The notes beneath the pieces were generated by a model that saw only the letters and a program-made list of their open reading frames with translations, was not told where the DNA came from and did not search any database. DNA of 64,000 nucleotides from UBA10649 sp963793105. GTDB lineage: Bacteria > Actinomycetota > Actinomycetes > S36-B12. The stretch is from NCBI GenBank assembly GCA_963793105.1, contig CAWBZB010000006.1, forward strand, positions 1 through 64,000. Direction: 5' to 3'. Shown here one piece after another: positions 45,074-55,249 of this stretch (position 1 is its first letter; each line of letters opens with the position of its first letter). Made by a program: the position numbers and the translations under genes.

Positions 45074-46507
45074 TCAGACCCCGCGGCCCTTGCCGCCACT
45101 GCCCATCTTGTGCACCCGCATGCCATTGGTCGTGCCGGGCACGCCGGGCGGGACCCCCGCGACGATCACCACTCGGTCGCCGATGGTGGCGCGCCCGATG
45201 TCCAGCAGCGCCTTGTCGACCTGCACCACCATGTCGTCGGTGTGCTGCACCTGGGGTACCAGGAACGTCTCTACGCCCCAGACGAGCGACAGCTGGCTGC
45301 GTACGCGCGAGTTCGGCGTGAAGGCCAGGAGCGGGGTACGCCGCCGCCAGCGGGCGATCAGCCGCGCCGACGATCCGGTCTCCGTGAACGCGATCAGATG
45401 CGTGGCGTCCACGCCGGCCGCCACGTCCACCGCAGCGTGGGTGACCGCCCGCGCCGTCGACCCGGTCCAGGGATCCGACAGCGATGGCAGCTGCCCCAGC
45501 GCCTCGATCTCGACATGCTCGATGATCCGGCTCATCGTCTCGACGACGAGGCTCGGATGGTCCCCGACGCTCGTCTCCCCGGACAGCATGAGGGCGTCGG
45601 CACCGTCGAGCACGGCGTTGGCCACGTCGCTGGCCTCCGCCCGCGTCGGCCGATTGGCGACCGCCATCGAGTCGAGCATCTGGGTCGCCACGATGACCGG
45701 CTTGCCGGCCTCCCGGCACATCTGGATCGCTCGCTTCTGGACGAGGGGCACCATCTCCAGGGGCAGTTCGACGCCGAGGTCGCCGCGCGCCACCATCACG
45801 CCGTCGAACGCGGCGATGATCTCCTCGAGGTTGTCGATCGCCTGCGGCTTCTCGACCTTGGCGAGCACCGGCAGGCGAACGCCCTCCTCGTCCATGATCG
45901 TGTGGACGTCGACGACGTCGGCGGCGCTCCGCACGAACGACAGTGCGATGAGATCGGCCCCCGTGCGCAGCGCCCAGCGCAGGTCCTCCCGGTCCTTCTC
46001 CGACATCGCGGGGACACTGACTGCCACGCCGGGCAGGTTGAACCCCTTGTTGTCGGAGACGCGCCCGCCCTCGATGACGCGGGTGTGGACATTTGCCCCA
46101 CGCACGTCGGTGACCTCGAGCTCGATGCGTCCGTCGTCGACAAGCACCAGGTCGCCGGGGCTCACGTCGGTGGGCAGGCCCTCGTAGGTGGTGGACACGA
46201 TGGTCGCGTCGCCGGGCACCTCGTCGGTCGTGACGATGAACTCCGCTCCGTTCTCCAGGAGCACCGGCCCCGACGCGAAGCGGCCGAGCCTGATCTTCGG
46301 GCCTTGCAGGTCGACGAGGATCCCGACGCCGCGGCCGGACTCGTCCGCGGCCTTGCGCACGTTGTCGTACGTCCGAAGATGGTCGGCGTGCTTGCCGTGC
46401 GACAGGTTGAGCCGCGCGACATCCATCCCGGCGTCGATGAGTCCGCGGATGGCCTCCAGCGAACTCGTGGCGGGGCCGAGGGTGGCGACGATCTTGGCGC
46501 GACGCAT
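45074..46507 (-). CDS. pyk: Pyruvate kinase
   Basis: Last step of glycolysis. 477 residues: MRRAKIVATLGPATSS start, LNLSHG, the active-site signature LAKVEKPQAIDN, and MVARGDLGVELPLEMV, followed by the C-terminal regulatory-type domain with the TETGSSARLIARWRRRTPLL stretch. TAAGGT lies 7 bases before the ATG and no ribosome site is seen, so a leaderless message is likely. Confidence 0.97.
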   Translation of the reverse strand: MRRAKIVATLGPATSSLEAIRGLIDAGMDVARLNLSHGKHADHLRTYDNVRKAADESGRGVGILVDLQGPKIRLGRFASGPVLLENGAEFIVTTDEVPGDATIVSTTYEGLPTDVSPGDLVLVDDGRIELEVTDVRGANVHTRVIEGGRVSDNKGFNLPGVAVSVPAMSEKDREDLRWALRTGADLIALSFVRSAADVVDVHTIMDEEGVRLPVLAKVEKPQAIDNLEEIIAAFDGVMVARGDLGVELPLEMVPLVQKRAIQMCREAGKPVIVATQMLDSMAVANRPTRAEASDVANAVLDGADALMLSGETSVGDHPSLVVETMSRIIEHVEIEALGQLPSLSDPWTGSTARAVTHAAVDVAAGVDATHLIAFTETGSSARLIARWRRRTPLLAFTPNSRVRSQLSLVWGVETFLVPQVQHTDDMVVQVDKALLDIGRATIGDRVVIVAGVPPGVPGTTNGMRVHKMGSGGKGRGV

Positions 46508-46520
46508 GAGGTGAACCTTA
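46508..46520 (-). promoter_or_regulatory. Putative leaderless promoter of pyk
   Basis: TAAGGT (46520-46515), 7 bases, then the pyk ATG. It lies in the 42-base gap after gltD. Confidence 0.45.
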
Positions 46521-46549
46521 TCCGTAAGCGGTTGCAGGAGTGAGGTGGG

Positions 46550-48004
46550 TCACACCAGCAGTGGGCGGGCGGTCGCCGGGATGGGCGACGGCAGGTTGGT
46601 GCTGCCCATCAGGTGGGCATCGACCGCGGCGGCGGCGGCCCGGCCCTCGGCAATCGCCCACACGATCAGCGACTGGCCCCGGCCCGCGTCCCCCGCGACG
46701 AACACTCCGGGCACCTCTGACCGGTAGCCGGCATCACGGACGATGGCACCGCGCTCGTTCAATCCGAGCCCGAGCTGCTCGATCAGGCCGCCACGCTCGG
46801 GCCCCACGAAGCCCATGGCCAGGAAGACGAAGTCCGCAGGAATCTCCCGCTGGCTCCCCTCACGCGGACGGAATCGTCCCTCGTGCGACTCCACCTCGAC
46901 GAGCTGCAGTCCGCGGATGCGCCCGTTGCCGTCGTCCACGAAACGCTCGGTCGACACCGCGAACAGGCGGTCCCCGCCCTCCTCGTGGGCGCTGGTGACC
47001 CGGTACGTCATCGGGTAGGTCGGCCAGGGCTGCCCGTCCGGACGATCGGAGGGAGGCATCGGCAGGATCTCGAGCTGCGTCACCGACGCGGCGCCCTGCC
47101 GGTGGGCCGTGCCCAGGCAGTCGGCTCCGGTGTCGCCCCCACCGATGATCACGACGTGCTTCCCGTTGACGTCGATCGGCGACGCGTCGAGGTCGCCCTC
47201 CTGCACGCGGTTGGAGAGGGGCAGGTACTCCATCGCCTGGTAGACGCCCTCCAACTCGCGACCGGGTACGGGCAGGTCCCGCCAGGTGGTCGCGCCGATC
47301 GCGACGACGACGGCGTCGTAGCGCTTGCGCAGGTCGGAACCGGTGATGTCGATGCCGATCTCGACCCCAGGCCGGAACTTCACGCCCTCGGCCGACATCT
47401 GCGCCAGTCGACGGTCCAGATGCCACTTCTCCATCTTGAACTCGGGGATGCCGTAGCGCAGGAGCCCACCGATGCGATCGGCGCGCTCGTAGACCGCGAC
47501 GGTGTGACCGGCCCGCGCGAGCTGCTGCGCTGCCGCCAGGCCGGCAGGTCCCGAACCCACGACCGCGACGGTCTTGCCGCTCAAGCGCGCCGGAGCCTGG
47601 GGCGTGACCCACCCCTCGTCCCAGGCGTGATCGATGATCGACACCTCGACCTGCTTGATCGTGACCGGGTCCTGGTTGATGCCCAATACGCAGGCGGCCT
47701 CGCAGGGAGCCGGGCACAGTCGTCCGGTGAACTCGGGGAAGTTGTTCGTGGCGTGCAGGCGCTCGATCGCGTCCTGCCAGTCGTGCTCCCACACCAGGTG
47801 GTTCCACTCGGGGATGAGGTTCCCGAGCGGGCAGCCGTCGTGGCAGAACGGGATGCCGCAGTCCATGCAACGGCTGGCCTGCCGCTCGAGGCTCTCGCTG
47901 TCGAACGGCTCGTAGACCTCGCGCCAGTCCTGGATGCGGACGTCGACCGGCCGCCGAGCGGGCACCTCGCGCCCGACCTTGAGGAACCCCTTCGGATCAG
48001 CCAT
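46550..48004 (-). CDS. gltD: Glutamate synthase small subunit
   Basis: FAD/NADPH subunit feeding electrons to GltB. 484 residues from ATG 48004. N-terminal 4Fe-4S cysteines (ASRCMDCGIPFCHDGCPLGN and LCPAPCEAACVLG), then FAD motif VAVVGSGPAGLAAAQQLA, NADPH motif VVIIGGGDTGADCLG, and the closing GVFVAGDAGRGQSLIVWAI. Overlaps the gltB end by 8 bases, in the GGAGGCC ribosome-site region. Confidence 0.96.
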   Translation of the reverse strand: MADPKGFLKVGREVPARRPVDVRIQDWREVYEPFDSESLERQASRCMDCGIPFCHDGCPLGNLIPEWNHLVWEHDWQDAIERLHATNNFPEFTGRLCPAPCEAACVLGINQDPVTIKQVEVSIIDHAWDEGWVTPQAPARLSGKTVAVVGSGPAGLAAAQQLARAGHTVAVYERADRIGGLLRYGIPEFKMEKWHLDRRLAQMSAEGVKFRPGVEIGIDITGSDLRKRYDAVVVAIGATTWRDLPVPGRELEGVYQAMEYLPLSNRVQEGDLDASPIDVNGKHVVIIGGGDTGADCLGTAHRQGAASVTQLEILPMPPSDRPDGQPWPTYPMTYRVTSAHEEGGDRLFAVSTERFVDDGNGRIRGLQLVEVESHEGRFRPREGSQREIPADFVFLAMGFVGPERGGLIEQLGLGLNERGAIVRDAGYRSEVPGVFVAGDAGRGQSLIVWAIAEGRAAAAAVDAHLMGSTNLPSPIPATARPLLV

Positions 48005-51000
48005 GGGGGCCTCCCATGACCGCAACCATCGGATCCATGCCCTTCTCCTCCGCCTCGGCCCGCAATCGCAGCACTCGCTTGTAGTCCTTCGGCATGATCG
48101 TGGTGAAGCGCTCAGCGGCCGCCGGCCAGTCGGCGAGAAGCTCCGCCGCGCGCGCGGACTCGGTCTCCTCCTCGTGCCGACGGACGAGGGCGTGCAGGTT
48201 CTCCAGATCCGCCTCAGATGGCGGATCGAGGTCCACCATCTCGGGGTTGACGCGTCCCGGATCGAGGTCGAGGACGTAGGCGACCCCGCCGGACATGCCC
48301 GCGCCGACGTTGCGACCGGTCGACCCGAGAATGGCCACGGTGCCACCGGTCATGTACTCCAGGGCGTGGTCACCGACTCCCTCGACGACGGCGGTCGCAC
48401 CGGAGTTCCGCACGCAGAACCGTTCGCCCACCCGGCCACGGAGGTACAGCTCGCCGCTCGTGGCGCCGTAGGCGATCACGTTGCCGGCGATGATGTGCTC
48501 CTCGGCGATCAGCGGAGAGGCCCGGTCCGGCCTGAGAACCAGCCGCCCGCCCGAGAGTCCCTTCCCGACATAGTCGTTGCCATCGCCCTCCAGCCGCAGG
48601 GTGATCCCGGCCGGCAGGAACGCTCCGAAGGACTGGCCGGCAGAACCCACGAAGGTCAGGTCGATGGTCCCATCCGGCAGGCCGGCACCGCCGTGCCGGC
48701 GGGTGACCTCCGACCCGAGCATCGTCCCCACCGTGCGGTTGACGTTCCGGATCGGCAGCTGCGCACGCACCGGCTCGCCGGTCTCGAGAGTCGCCGCGCA
48801 CAGCTCGATCAGCTGGCGATCCAGAGCGCGGTCGAGCCCGTGGTCCTGCACGGTGGTCTGTCGGCGCGAGACCTCCTCCGCGACCGCCGGAACATGCAGG
48901 ATGGGCTCGAGGTCAAGCCCCGAGGCCTTCCAGTGGTCCACCGCTCGCTCGACGTCGAGCAGGTCTGCGCGCCCGATCACCTCGTCAAGGGTCCTGAACC
49001 CGAGGGACGCCAGCAACTCGCGCACCTCCTCGGCGATGTACTCGAAGAAGGTCTCGACGAACTCGGGCTTGCCGGTGAACCGCTGCCGCAGCACGGGATT
49101 CTGCGTAGCAACACCGACGGGGCAGGTGTCCAGGTGGCACACGCGCATCATGATGCAGCCGCTGACCACGAGCGGGGCGGTGGCGAAGCCGAACTCCTCC
49201 GCGCCCAGAAGTGCCGCGATCACCACGTCCCGACCGGTCTTGAGCTGACCATCGGTCTGCACCACGACGCGGTCGCGCAGGCCGTTCAGGAGCAGAGTCT
49301 GCTGGGTCTCCGCCAGCCCCAGCTCCCACGGAGCGCCCGCATGCTTGAGCGACGTCAGCGGCGAGGCGCCCGTCCCACCGTCGTGACCGGAGATCAGCAC
49401 GACGTCGGCGTGCGCCTTGGCCACGCCTGCCGCCACTGTGCCGACACCGACCTCGGACACCAGCTTCACATGGACCCGTGCCCGTGGGTTCGCGTTCTTC
49501 AGGTCGTGGATCAGCTGTGCCAGATCCTCGATCGAGTAGATGTCATGGTGCGGAGGAGGGGAGATCAGGCCGACACCCGGTGTCGAGTGGCGCGTCTTGG
49601 CGATCCAGGGGTAGACCTTGTGGCCGGGCAACTGGCCGCCCTCGCCGGGCTTCGCCCCCTGCGCCATCTTGATCTGGATGTCGTCGCTGTTGACGAGGTA
49701 CTCGCTGGTCACCCCGAACCGCCCCGACGCAACCTGCTTGATCGCCGATCGCCGGGAATCGCCGTTGGGCAGCGGAACGAACCGCTCGGGATCCTCCCCG
49801 CCCTCCCCCGTGTTGGACTTGCCCCCGAGCCGGTTCATCGCGATCGCGAGGGTCTCGTGCGCCTCCTGGGAGATGGACCCGTACGACATCGCACCCGTCG
49901 AGAAGCGAGCCACGATCGACGAGACCGACTCCACCTCCTCGATCGGGACGGAGTCTCGTTCGCCGTCCTTGAACCTGAACAGTCCGCGCAGGGTCATCAG
50001 CCGCTCGGACTGCTCGTCCACTCGACGGGAGTACTGGCGGAAGACGTCGAAGCGCTTGGTGCGCGTGGCGTGCTGGAGCCGGAAGACGGTCTCCGGGTCG
50101 AAGAGGTGCGGTTCACCCTCGCGACGCCACTGGTACTCCCCTCCGACGTTGAGCGTGCGGTGGGCCGGTGCGATCCCCGAGGGCGGGTAGGCCACGCGAT
50201 GACGCTGGGCCACCTCCTCCGCGAGCACGTCGAGGCCGACGCCCCCGAGCTTGGACGCCGTGCCGGTGAAGTACGCGTCGATGACGGACTGCGAGAGGCC
50301 GACGGCCTCGAAGATCTGGGCACCGCGGTAGGACGCCACGGTTGAGACGCCCATCTTCGACATCACCTTCAGCACGCCCTTGCCGAGCGCCTTGATGACG
50401 TTGCGCATCGCCTTCTCGGGCGTCACCTCGGTGATGACCCCTCGGCGGCACAGGTCCTCGACGGTCTCGAGCGCGAGGTACGGGTTCACCGCGGCGGCGC
50501 CGTAGCCGATGAGCAGGGCGACATGGTGGACCTCGCGCACGTTGCCGGCCTCGACCAGCAGCCCGACCATCGTGCGTGTCTTGGTTCGGACCAGGTGGTG
50601 GTGCACGGCGGCGCAGAGCAGCAGCGACGGGATCGGCGCGTTGACGGCATCGCTGTCGCGGTCGGACAGCACGATGAACCGCTTGCCCTGCCGGATCACG
50701 GCGTCCACCTCGTGGAAGATCTCGTTGAGCCGGCGTTCCAGCGCCTCGCCCCCGCCCGCGAGCGGGTACAGGCCCTTGATGCGCACCCCGGCGAAACCGG
50801 GCAGGTCCCCATCGGCATTGATGTGCAGCACCTTCGCCAGCTCGTCGTTGTCGATGACCGGGAACGGCAGCACGACCTGACGCGCGTGCGACGGTGTCGG
50901 CTCCAGGAGGTTCCCCTCCGGGCCGATGATGCTCGACAGCGAGGTGACGATCTCCTCGCGCAGGGCATCGAGCGGCGGGTTCGTCACCTGGGCGAACAGC

Positions 51001-52544
51001 TGCGAGAAGTAGTCGAAGATCAGGCGCGGACGAGTCGAGAGAACGGCGATCGGCGTGTCCGTCCCCATGGAGCCGATCGGCTCGAGTCCGGTGCGAGCCA
51101 TCGGCTCCAGGATGAGTCGAAGCTCCTCCTCGGAGTAGCCCCAGATCTGCTGACGGCGCGCGACCGACTCCGGCGTGTGGACCACGTGCTCCCGCTCCGG
51201 AAGCTCACCCAGGTGGATCAGGCCCGCCCGCAACCACTCCTCGTACGGGTACTCGGCCGCGAGCTCCGCCTTGATCTCCTCGTCCTCGATGATGCGTCCG
51301 GCCTCGGTATCCACCAGGAACATGTGGCCGGGCTGGAGTCGCCCCTTGCGCACGACGGTCGCCGGATCGAGGTCGAGCACCCCCGCCTCAGACGCCAGCA
51401 CGACGAGCCCGTCGTCCGTGACCCAGAACCGGCCTGGGCGCAGTCCGTTGCGGTCCAGGACCGCACCGATCTGCGTGCCATCGGTGAAGCACACATTGGC
51501 CGGGCCGTCCCACGGCTCCATGAAGGTGGAATGGAATTCGTAGAACGCCCGCCGGGCCGGGTCCATCGAGGGATTGTTCTCCCACGCCTCCGGGATCATC
51601 ATCAGGACCGAGTGCGGAAGCGTGCGGCCGCCGAGATGGAGCAGCTCAAGCACCTCGTCGAAGGACGCGGAGTCGCTGCCTCCGGGCGTGCAGATGGGAA
51701 ACAGCCGGGTGACGTCGCCGCCCAGAACACTCGACGTGAGCATCGCCTCACGAGCCTGCATCCAGTTGCGGTTTCCGCGGACCGTGTTGATCTCGCCGTT
51801 GTGCGCCACGAACCGGTAGGGATGGGCCAGCGGCCAGGAGGGGAAGGTGTTGGTGGAGAAGCGCGAGTGAACCAGTGCGAGCCGGGACTCCACCCGCGGG
51901 TCGGACAGGTCCGGGTAGAAGGGCTCGAGCTGCCCGGTCGTCAGCATGCCCTTGTACACGATGGTCCGGGCGGAGAGCGACGCGAAGAAGACCCCGAGTT
52001 CGTGCTCGATCCGCTTGCGCAGGGCGAAGACCATCCGGTCGAGCTCGAGGCCGCTCGCGGCGCCGTCCTCGGCCGCCACGAAGAGCTGCCAGAAGGCGGG
52101 CATCACGCTGCGCGCAGTAGCGCCCACCTCGCTGGGATCGATGGGCACCTCACGCCAGCCGATCACCCGCAGGCGCTCCTGCGCGGCGATCGCCGCGACT
52201 CCTTCACGGACCACCCCGGCAGGGACTTCGTCATCCGGGAGGAAGCCGATGCCCGAGGCGTAGTGACCGGCTGGCGGAAGCTCCAGGTCGACGACCTCGC
52301 GGTAGAACCGGTCGGGAATCTGGAGAAGGATGCCCGCTCCGTCGCCGCTGTCCGGCTCCGATCCGGACGCGCCTCGATGCTCGAGGTTGCGCAGGGCGGT
52401 CAGCGCCTGGTCCACGATGCCGTGCGAGTACTCACCGGTCAGCGAGGCGACGAACGCCACGCCGCAGGCATCGCGCTCTGCCAGACCGTCGTACAGGCCC
52501 TCAGGGGCAGGCTGCGCAGCGGAGGTGTACATCGCCTCGTCCAT
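47997..52544 (-). CDS. gltB: Glutamate synthase large subunit
   Basis: Makes two glutamates from glutamine and 2-oxoglutarate. 1515 residues in one unbroken frame. A short propeptide precedes the class II amidotransferase Cys (ERDACGVAFVAS, about residue 32); then the central domain, the FMN-binding barrel with GAKPGEGGQLPGHKV and SGHDGGTGASPLTSLKHAG, the 3Fe-4S cysteines (CIMMRVCHLDTCPVG), and a C-terminal GXGXG beta-helix (GKGLSGGRLVLRP, GGVAYVLD). Start ATG 52544; a second ATG four codons later is possible. Confidence 0.97.
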   Translation of the reverse strand: MDEAMYTSAAQPAPEGLYDGLAERDACGVAFVASLTGEYSHGIVDQALTALRNLEHRGASGSEPDSGDGAGILLQIPDRFYREVVDLELPPAGHYASGIGFLPDDEVPAGVVREGVAAIAAQERLRVIGWREVPIDPSEVGATARSVMPAFWQLFVAAEDGAASGLELDRMVFALRKRIEHELGVFFASLSARTIVYKGMLTTGQLEPFYPDLSDPRVESRLALVHSRFSTNTFPSWPLAHPYRFVAHNGEINTVRGNRNWMQAREAMLTSSVLGGDVTRLFPICTPGGSDSASFDEVLELLHLGGRTLPHSVLMMIPEAWENNPSMDPARRAFYEFHSTFMEPWDGPANVCFTDGTQIGAVLDRNGLRPGRFWVTDDGLVVLASEAGVLDLDPATVVRKGRLQPGHMFLVDTEAGRIIEDEEIKAELAAEYPYEEWLRAGLIHLGELPEREHVVHTPESVARRQQIWGYSEEELRLILEPMARTGLEPIGSMGTDTPIAVLSTRPRLIFDYFSQLFAQVTNPPLDALREEIVTSLSSIIGPEGNLLEPTPSHARQVVLPFPVIDNDELAKVLHINADGDLPGFAGVRIKGLYPLAGGGEALERRLNEIFHEVDAVIRQGKRFIVLSDRDSDAVNAPIPSLLLCAAVHHHLVRTKTRTMVGLLVEAGNVREVHHVALLIGYGAAAVNPYLALETVEDLCRRGVITEVTPEKAMRNVIKALGKGVLKVMSKMGVSTVASYRGAQIFEAVGLSQSVIDAYFTGTASKLGGVGLDVLAEEVAQRHRVAYPPSGIAPAHRTLNVGGEYQWRREGEPHLFDPETVFRLQHATRTKRFDVFRQYSRRVDEQSERLMTLRGLFRFKDGERDSVPIEEVESVSSIVARFSTGAMSYGSISQEAHETLAIAMNRLGGKSNTGEGGEDPERFVPLPNGDSRRSAIKQVASGRFGVTSEYLVNSDDIQIKMAQGAKPGEGGQLPGHKVYPWIAKTRHSTPGVGLISPPPHHDIYSIEDLAQLIHDLKNANPRARVHVKLVSEVGVGTVAAGVAKAHADVVLISGHDGGTGASPLTSLKHAGAPWELGLAETQQTLLLNGLRDRVVVQTDGQLKTGRDVVIAALLGAEEFGFATAPLVVSGCIMMRVCHLDTCPVGVATQNPVLRQRFTGKPEFVETFFEYIAEEVRELLASLGFRTLDEVIGRADLLDVERAVDHWKASGLDLEPILHVPAVAEEVSRRQTTVQDHGLDRALDRQLIELCAATLETGEPVRAQLPIRNVNRTVGTMLGSEVTRRHGGAGLPDGTIDLTFVGSAGQSFGAFLPAGITLRLEGDGNDYVGKGLSGGRLVLRPDRASPLIAEEHIIAGNVIAYGATSGELYLRGRVGERFCVRNSGATAVVEGVGDHALEYMTGGTVAILGSTGRNVGAGMSGGVAYVLDLDPGRVNPEMVDLDPPSEADLENLHALVRRHEEETESARAAELLADWPAAAERFTTIMPKDYKRVLRLRAEAEEKGMDPMVAVMGGPHG

Positions 52545-52648
52545 TCGTCGTCGACCGGGGCTCAGGCTCGCGGGAGGACCCGCGAAACCACGCGCGACCC
52601 ATGGTCACGCAGCCAGGCACGGGACGACGTTGGCCCGCGGCGGACACC

Positions 52649-53533
52649 TTACCGGACCTCGGGCCCCTGCTGATCGGGAACCACCGTGTCGGATCCGAGG
52701 TCCGACGATGCCCGGGTCAGCACCTCCTCCCGGCCGGGCCGAAGCCGCGACGAGACGACGAGGTAGGCCAAGGCGCCCAGGCCCACCAGTAGCGCGGTCC
52801 ACACGTTCAGGCGCAGGCCGAGCACGGTGTTGGCCGTGTCGATCCGCAATGCCTCGATCCAGACCCGTCCCGCGCAGTACAGCAGGACGTACAGGGCGAA
52901 GACCCGACCATGTCCGAGGCGGAACCTTCGGTCGGCCCACAGCAGCACGACCACCATGCCGACGAGCCAGAGGGACTCGTAGAGGAAGGTCGGGTGGAAG
53001 GTGGCGAACTCCTCGTACCCCGAGGGACGGTTGCGTTCGGCGATCTCCAGGCCCCACGGAAGGTCCGTCGGCCGGCCGAAGAGCTCCTGGTTGAACCAGT
53101 TCCCCCAGCGCCCGAGCGCCTGGGCGGCCGCGATGCCCGGTGCGATGGCATCGGCCACCGGTGGCAGGAGAATCCCGGCGCGACGAGCCCCGATCCAGGC
53201 ACCCAGCGCGCCGAGCGTCACCGCCCCCCAGATGCCGAGCCCGCCGTCCCAGATGCGCAGGGCCGCCACCCACCCCGCTCCTTCCGGGCCGAAGTAGAGC
53301 TGGTTGTCCGAGATGACGTGGTACAGCCGACCGCCGACGATGCCGAACGGAACCGCCCAGATGGCGATGTCCGTGATGATGCCCGGCTCCCCGCCGCGGG
53401 CCACGTAGCGACGGTTGCCCCACCAGACCGCGAGGACGATGCCCGCGACGATCAGCAGGGCATAGGCCCTGATCGGCAGCGGGCCGAGGTTCCACACCCC
53501 CTGGTCAGGACTGGGGATGCTGAACGGGATCAC
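52649..53533 (-). CDS. lgt: Prolipoprotein diacylglyceryl transferase
   Basis: Membrane enzyme adding diacylglycerol to the lipobox Cys of prolipoproteins. 294 residues, about seven membrane helices. Signature GRWGNWFNQELFGRPTDLPW and the essential Arg region GIVGGRLYHV are present, as is HPTFLYESLW. GTG 53533 overlaps the DsbA-like stop. After trpA and near gltB, as usual in actinobacteria. Confidence 0.95.
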   Translation of the reverse strand: MIPFSIPSPDQGVWNLGPLPIRAYALLIVAGIVLAVWWGNRRYVARGGEPGIITDIAIWAVPFGIVGGRLYHVISDNQLYFGPEGAGWVAALRIWDGGLGIWGAVTLGALGAWIGARRAGILLPPVADAIAPGIAAAQALGRWGNWFNQELFGRPTDLPWGLEIAERNRPSGYEEFATFHPTFLYESLWLVGMVVVLLWADRRFRLGHGRVFALYVLLYCAGRVWIEALRIDTANTVLGLRLNVWTALLVGLGALAYLVVSSRLRPGREEVLTRASSDLGSDTVVPDQQGPEVR

Positions 53534-54333
53534 GGCGCGGGCGGCGACGAGGCGGCGATCAGTTCCTCCAGCGCCGCCTGGTCCACGAGGACCTCGGTCG
53601 GCACCTCGACACCATTCAGTTTCGCGAACGGGGTGCCGGGGATGTTGCTGGTGTAGAACACGTCGGTGCTGTTGGCAGACCAGCCGAGGTAGGTCCGGTC
53701 GGCGAAGCACTGGGTGAACGTGTCGAGGTCGGCGCCGGAGATCCCGACGTCGCCGGCGATGCCGATCAACTGCTCGTCGGTCCAGCCGTCGCCTTCGACC
53801 TCGGGCTGGGTGGCGTAGACCGCGTCGTGGTACTCACGGACCTTGCCGACGTCGATGGCACAGCCCCAGGCTGCGGCGGCCCGAGCCGAGGCGTCGTTGC
53901 CGAGGTTCGCGTCCAGGAAGGCCGTCGGGCGCCACACCAGCTGGATCGTCCCGGATTCCGCCAGGCTGGCGATCCCCTCCCCATTGGCCGCCTCGACGGC
54001 TCCGCAGGCCGGGCACTGGAAGTCCTCCCAGATCTCGAGCACCGGGGCGTCAGCGCCCGCGGATCCGTAGGGCACCCCGTAGGCGCGCTCATCATCCGTG
54101 GGAAGGACCCCCGCGGGCAGCGGGGCGTTCGGGTCCGCGCTCGGGACGTCGACCGCGGCAGTCGTGGACGAGTTCCGGGCGATCAGCGCGACACCGATGA
54201 TGCCGACGACGACGACCACGACCGTGATCGCGCCGACGATGCGGACCAGTCGCTCACGGCGACGCTCGTCGCTATTGGCAGCCTCCCGTGCTGCCGCAGC
54301 ACGGTCACGTCGCTTCTTGCCGGGCTCGCTCAT
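53530..54333 (-). CDS. Membrane-anchored DsbA-like thiol oxidoreductase
   Basis: 267 residues from ATG 54333 (AGGAGAG upstream). A basic cytoplasmic start of about 28 residues, one membrane helix (30-52), then an exported thioredoxin-fold domain with the active site CPAC at 107-110 and the helical insertion of DsbA proteins; the cis-Pro region is NIPGTPFAKLNG near 235. Expected to form or shuffle disulfides outside the membrane. Coupled to lgt. A 14-base palindrome lies 60 bases upstream. Confidence 0.88.
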   Translation of the reverse strand: MSEPGKKRRDRAAAAREAANSDERRRERLVRIVGAITVVVVVVGIIGVALIARNSSTTAAVDVPSADPNAPLPAGVLPTDDERAYGVPYGSAGADAPVLEIWEDFQCPACGAVEAANGEGIASLAESGTIQLVWRPTAFLDANLGNDASARAAAAWGCAIDVGKVREYHDAVYATQPEVEGDGWTDEQLIGIAGDVGISGADLDTFTQCFADRTYLGWSANSTDVFYTSNIPGTPFAKLNGVEVPTEVLVDQAALEELIAASSPPAP

Positions 54334-54393
54334 CAACGCTCTCTCCTGGGTCCGTGCCGCGTCCGTGATCCGGCCGCGGGCCATGGTGTCTGT

Positions 54394-54407
54394 ACACCGT
54401 ACGGTGT
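54394..54407. promoter_or_regulatory. Perfect 14-base palindrome upstream of the DsbA-like gene
   Basis: ACACCGTACGGTGT lies in the 115-base gap between trpA and the DsbA-like gene. It contains TACGGT, a TANNNT hexamer. It may be an operator on a promoter for the DsbA-like gene and lgt; binding protein unknown. Confidence 0.4.
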
Positions 54408-54448
54408 TGCTCTGGTTGACGCTTCAAGGGCTCCGTCGGTTCCGCAGC

Positions 54449-55249
54449 TCACTCTCGCCGCACGCCCCGCGCGAGGTCGGCGGCGAGGACGCTGACGGCC
54501 GCGACCGCGGCCCGCTGGTCAGTGGCGCGCAGGATCTCCCGCACGAACGCGGAGCCGACGATGACACCGTCGGCGTAGTCGGCGACCTCCCGAGCCTGCT
54601 CCCCGTTCGAGACCCCCAGGCCGACCGCGATCGGCAGCGCGGTCAGCGCCCGGGATCGCCGCACGAGCTCGGGCGCCGCCGAGCTCACCTGGGCCCGGGC
54701 ACCGGTCACGCCCATCGTGGATGCCGCGTACAGGAAGCCGGACGTCGCCGCCGCGACGGTCGCGATGCGCTCGTCGGTCGACGACGGGGCGACGAGGAAG
54801 ATCCGGTCGAGGCTCGCCGCGGTGGTCGCCTCGACCCACGGACCGGCCTCCTCGGGCGTCAGGTCCGGGGTGATCACGCCGTGTCCGCCCGCGGCGGCCA
54901 GCCGCTCGGCGAATCGGTGCACGCCGAACCGCTCGATGGGGTTCCAGTACGACATCACCACCGCGGTCGCGCCTGCGACGCTGACGCGCATGACGGTGTC
55001 GAGGACCACGTCCGGGGTGGTCCCTCCCCTGAGCGCGCGGTCGACAGCGGCCTGGATGTCCGGTCCGTCCATCAACGGGTCGGAGTACGGCAGTCCCACC
55101 TCGATGATGTCGACACCGGAGTCCACCATCGCCGAGATCAGCTCCACGCAGCCACCCGGAGTCGGGAAGCCGGCGGGCAGGTAGCCGATCAGCGCGGCGC
55201 GGCCCTCCCCCCGGGTGCGAGCGAACACCTCCGCCAGTGTGTCGGTCAT
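54449..55249 (-). CDS. trpA: Tryptophan synthase alpha subunit
   Basis: Cleaves indole-glycerol phosphate to indole. 266 residues; ALIGYLPAGFPTP, EVGLPYSDPLMDGPDIQAA (catalytic Glu and Asp) and VGLGVSNGEQARE are intact. ATG overlaps the trpB stop (ATGA). Confidence 0.97.
   Translation of the reverse strand: MTDTLAEVFARTRGEGRAALIGYLPAGFPTPGGCVELISAMVDSGVDIIEVGLPYSDPLMDGPDIQAAVDRALRGGTTPDVVLDTVMRVSVAGATAVVMSYWNPIERFGVHRFAERLAAAGGHGVITPDLTPEEAGPWVEATTAASLDRIFLVAPSSTDERIATVAAATSGFLYAASTMGVTGARAQVSSAAPELVRRSRALTALPIAVGLGVSNGEQAREVADYADGVIVGSAFVREILRATDQRAAVAAVSVLAADLARGVRRE

Noticed and set aside
46550..52544. Possible prophage or island around gltB-gltD-pyk
   Set aside because: Composition and codon use look like the neighbours and the gene set is core metabolism with no integrase or repeats.
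50523..52673. A 716-codon plus-strand open frame opposite gltB
   Set aside because: gltB is unbroken and conserved on the other strand; the antisense product has no family features.
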